From: Clostridium pascui
Lineage (GTDB): Bacteria; Bacillota; Clostridia; Clostridiales; Clostridiaceae
Length of the DNA: 64,000 nucleotides
NCBI RefSeq assembly: GCF_016908015.1
Contig: NZ_JAFBDB010000001.1
Coordinates: 124,001-188,000 of the forward strand
Direction of reading: 5' to 3'
In this document: one piece after another, positions 62,002 through 64,000 of the stretch
How positions within the stretch are numbered: the first letter of the stretch is position 1
Layout: every line of letters begins with the position of its first letter
Notes under the pieces: model-generated
What the model was told of the DNA's origin: nothing
The model's database searches: none
The model's input: only the letters and a program-made list of their open reading frames with translations
Position numbers and translations under genes: made by a program

Positions 62002-63144
62002 TTACCATAAAACTATATTATCAACCCTCATACAGTGAATAAGAGGGCTGCCTTTAAGGTTTAATAGTTCTTTGCTGTCTGCAGAAATATACATACCAAC
62101 ATATTCGGCACCGTTATCTTCAACATGCTTAATCATATCATCAATACTAATATTCTTAAACATATCTTCATAGTACATTACTTGCAACAGCCTAAGGTTG
62201 TTCTTTATAAGATTGAGGTTGCCAATTAAAGACTCTTTGTGAGCCTGACCGTCCATATTCTCATACTGATTTTGCTTTAAACTATTACCCTCGAGCTGCT
62301 TAGCGTTATTGGCATCATATGGGAAAATGGATCTAACTTGGTAGTATGAAGGATTTGCTAATACAAACTTTGAATCGATTGATGCTATAGGTGTAATATC
62401 TAAAGGTGCGGTATCTATATTACTTATTTTATTTATAAAATGCTCCTTTATCTGCTGAGCTGTTAAAGATTTATTAAACTCAACCAATATTTTTGCCTTT
62501 GTACCTTTAGGTGCATTTTCCAGGACTTTAAAACCAGATATAGGATCAGATTCATGAGCAACAAGATAAGAAAAATCTTCAAATATTAATGGAGGCACTA
62601 CTGTTGTTCTTGATTTTACAGGTTTTCCTAAACTATATCTGACATTTATCTCGGTTTCATCTATTTTAGTATTTCCAATGGTATTTTCAAGGGAAACTTT
62701 GATATTTTGTTGTGCAAAATTTGATGTATCTACGCCGCTTCTATAGGATTTATATTTGGGCTGAAACATTTGTGATAATTGGACCATTATTTCTCTCTTT
62801 ACGTATGCTTCCTTATAATCCAATCCAAACCAGGAAGTAGTAATCTTTGATGCCGTAAAGTATATAAAAATAAAGATTACCAAAGCTGAAAAAAACGAAA
62901 ATGCTGTTATCATAATAATTCTTAGATTTACTCTCCGTTTTAACAATTTAGCAATTCTATTATCATCTACGTTGCCTGCCGGCATATTCTGCTTCATCTC
63001 TTCTAAAAAATCCATCTCATCGTTATTAAGATAATCTGATATGGCAATGAATTTATCGATATCAGATTCTATGTCTGCTATCTCATCTTGATTTAATTTG
63101 CCTTCTTTATATAGCTGCAGTTTTTCCTGGAACTCACTATTCAT
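62002..63144 (-). CDS. Anti-sigma factor, sigma-regulator N/C-domain type
   Basis: A 380-residue single-pass membrane protein. Residues 1-60 (cytoplasmic) should bind the sigma factor; one membrane helix lies at about 73-94 (RIIMITAFSFFSALVIFIFI). The extracytoplasmic part (about 100-380) has the Sigma_reg_C type blocks: AYVKREIMVQLSQMFQPKYK, GTKAKILVEFNKSLTAQQIK and AEYVGMYISADSKELLNL. It overlaps the sigma gene by 8 bp, so the two are translated together. It likely holds the ECF sigma at the membrane until an envelope signal arrives. Confidence 0.85.
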   Translation of the reverse strand: MNSEFQEKLQLYKEGKLNQDEIADIESDIDKFIAISDYLNNDEMDFLEEMKQNMPAGNVDDNRIAKLLKRRVNLRIIMITAFSFFSALVIFIFIYFTASKITTSWFGLDYKEAYVKREIMVQLSQMFQPKYKSYRSGVDTSNFAQQNIKVSLENTIGNTKIDETEINVRYSLGKPVKSRTTVVPPLIFEDFSYLVAHESDPISGFKVLENAPKGTKAKILVEFNKSLTAQQIKEHFINKISNIDTAPLDITPIASIDSKFVLANPSYYQVRSIFPYDANNAKQLEGNSLKQNQYENMDGQAHKESLIGNLNLIKNNLRLLQVMYYEDMFKNISIDDMIKHVEDNGAEYVGMYISADSKELLNLKGSPLIHCMRVDNIVLW

Positions 63145-63646
63145 TAATACTCCTCCTTAAGGCTCTAAGAGTTTTTCTAGCCCTATAAATCAAATTTGTC
63201 ACTGCTGAGACACTTAGTCCTAAAACCTCTCCTGCCTGCTGGTATGAGAGTTCATTTACCAAGCATAGCAGTACAACCTGACGCTGATTTTCAGGAAGCT
63301 GCTGAATTAATTCAAAAGCCGATTTGGTACTTTCCTTGAGTATTAGGTTGTCAATAAAGTCTTGTGCCTTTGTTTGATTTAACATATCATCTTCCCGAAA
63401 ATCCAATCGTCTGTTTTTCTTAACATAATCGACGTAGAGGTTATGGGCAACGGTCAGTAACCAGGATTTGATACTTTCATTAGGAAATTGAAGAACACAT
63501 AGGGCCTTAACGAAGGCGTCCTGTGCTAAATCTTCTGCTGTCTGATGATTATACGTAAGTCCATAAAGGTATTTATAAACGTAAGGGAAATACTCTTTAT
63601 AGATTTTAATAAATATATCACCCTCCAAACCGTCACCCCCATCCAT
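63137..63646 (-). CDS. ECF-type RNA polymerase sigma factor
   Basis: A sigma-70 family ECF factor of about 169 residues. Region 2 (FPYVYKYLYGLTYNHQTAED, LAQDAFVKALCVLQ) and region 4 (LPENQRQVVLLCLVNELSYQ, QAGEVLGLSVSAVTNLIYRA) are intact. The start is uncertain: ATG at 63646 has only a weak site, and a TTG at 63628 after GGGGGTGACGG is also possible; an upstream extension is unlikely. Paired with the membrane anti-sigma gene that follows. Its regulon is not visible, and no clear AAC/CGT-type ECF promoter was found in front of it. Confidence 0.88.
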   Translation of the reverse strand: MDGGDGLEGDIFIKIYKEYFPYVYKYLYGLTYNHQTAEDLAQDAFVKALCVLQFPNESIKSWLLTVAHNLYVDYVKKNRRLDFREDDMLNQTKAQDFIDNLILKESTKSAFELIQQLPENQRQVVLLCLVNELSYQQAGEVLGLSVSAVTNLIYRARKTLRALRRSINE

Positions 63647-63862
63647 CTCTTTAAACAGTGTTATTATATATACGATTAAATTGACCAAGTATCGCGCTTA
63701 CTTTACAAAAATATTATATAGTATAATATGATGTTTATATAGTGACAAGCATCGGGGGGATCAGTTATCAGTGTGAAGCGAGATATGAAAACAACAGTTA
63801 AAGTGATACGGGAACTGAAACATAAGTGAGGGGGATTTTTCTATATTAATGTGAAAAATAAT

Positions 63863-63902
63863 AAAAAGGCATTAAGGGGTATATACCACTTAAGCCTTTT
63901 TT
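63863..63902. terminator. Bidirectional intrinsic terminator
   Basis: AAAAAGGC ... GCCTTTTTT with an inner TTAA.GGTATATACC..TTAA stem. It lies just outside the stop of the minus-strand gene that enters from the right end. The stretch 63690-63862 holds the sigma-factor promoter and no gene that I can see. Confidence 0.85.
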
Positions 63903-63907
63903 ATCGT

Positions 63908-64000
63908 CTAATACTGGTAAACTAAGCTAACATCTGCCTTTACCTTATAAACTCCAGCTTGAATAGATGTGGAATCTGCAGAACCAGCTGATTCTAATTT
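63908..64000 (-). CDS. C-terminal end of an unidentified protein (partial)
   Basis: A minus-strand frame runs from the window edge for 30 codons to a TAG at 63908-63910: KLESAGSADSTSIQAGVYKV then KADVSLVYQY. A terminator follows at once, which supports a genuine gene end. The short alternating hydrophobic pattern (VYKVKADVSLVYQY) suggests a beta-rich C-terminus, perhaps of an SIMPL-like (DUF541) protein whose members end in similar strands. That is only a guess from 30 residues. Confidence 0.5.
   Translation of the reverse strand, partial: KLESAGSADSTSIQAGVYKVKADVSLVYQY

Overview
The window is a 64 kb piece of a low-GC, strictly anaerobic Firmicute, almost certainly a Clostridium in the broad sense. 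This rests on AT-rich codon use (AGA arginine, AAA lysine), strong GGAGG ribosome sites with frequent TTG/GTG starts, compact intrinsic terminators, an electron-bifurcating type [FeFe]-hydrogenase, cell-wall-binding repeat 2 proteins, a DUF2087 regulator and a CD3324-like protein. Species cannot be fixed from the sequence alone. No rRNA, tRNA, CRISPR array or replication origin was seen.

Layout. 1-10.8 kb is ordinary chromosome made of single genes: a nitroreductase end, a MerR-type regulator, an M20 deacylase, tRNA-dihydrouridine synthase, a MORN protein, a DUF2087 regulator, GNAT, SelO, YetF-like and metallophosphoesterase genes. 10.9-14.6 kb is a self-contained efflux unit: a TetR-type regulator with twin operators and no standard start codon, followed by a MacB-type ATPase and an FtsX-type permease. 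14.6-18.8 kb, on the minus strand, is hydC-hydB-hydA, a complete NAD-linked trimeric [FeFe]-hydrogenase. 19-24.6 kb holds a dead large serine recombinase, an excisionase-like regulator, a heterodimeric ABC exporter and a stranded IS200/IS605 left end. 24.6-25.8 kb is a zinc alcohol dehydrogenase.

26-31.6 kb is clearly accessory. It has a GC-rich PadR/DUF1048/DUF1048 cassette, a cysteine-rich KTR protein and a DrrAB-like exporter of different codon use. These are followed by gene remnants, a large hairpin, a strongly palindromic promoter, and an acetylesterase/PadR pair. 31.7-44.3 kb returns to mixed genes: an AEC carrier, a cell-wall-binding protein, a DUF2975/HTH pair, a radical SAM protein, a candidate structured RNA, a Smr-less MutS2, a DeoR regulator with a DegT aminotransferase, and a nonsense-riddled small gene. 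44.5-46.6 kb has a GGDEF protein and an intact IS200-type element.

46.7-50.5 kb is a galactose operon (galT-galK-mutarotase-like) behind a leader with overlapping inverted repeats. 50.7-57 kb is the most system-like locus. A promoter followed by a near-consensus Fur box precedes a NikA/Opp-type importer (two permeases, a lipoprotein, two ATPases), and then an EamA-family transporter. I infer a metal-chelate uptake (and possibly export) system. 57-60.5 kb is a divergent TetR/rifampicin-phosphotransferase pair. 60.6-61.9 kb is a redox group: a ten-cysteine ferredoxin, a flavin protein and an Rrf2 regulator with a shared divergent promoter region. 62-63.7 kb is an ECF sigma/anti-sigma pair, and the window ends in a truncated minus-strand gene.

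All functional calls come from reading motifs in the translations; no database search was run.
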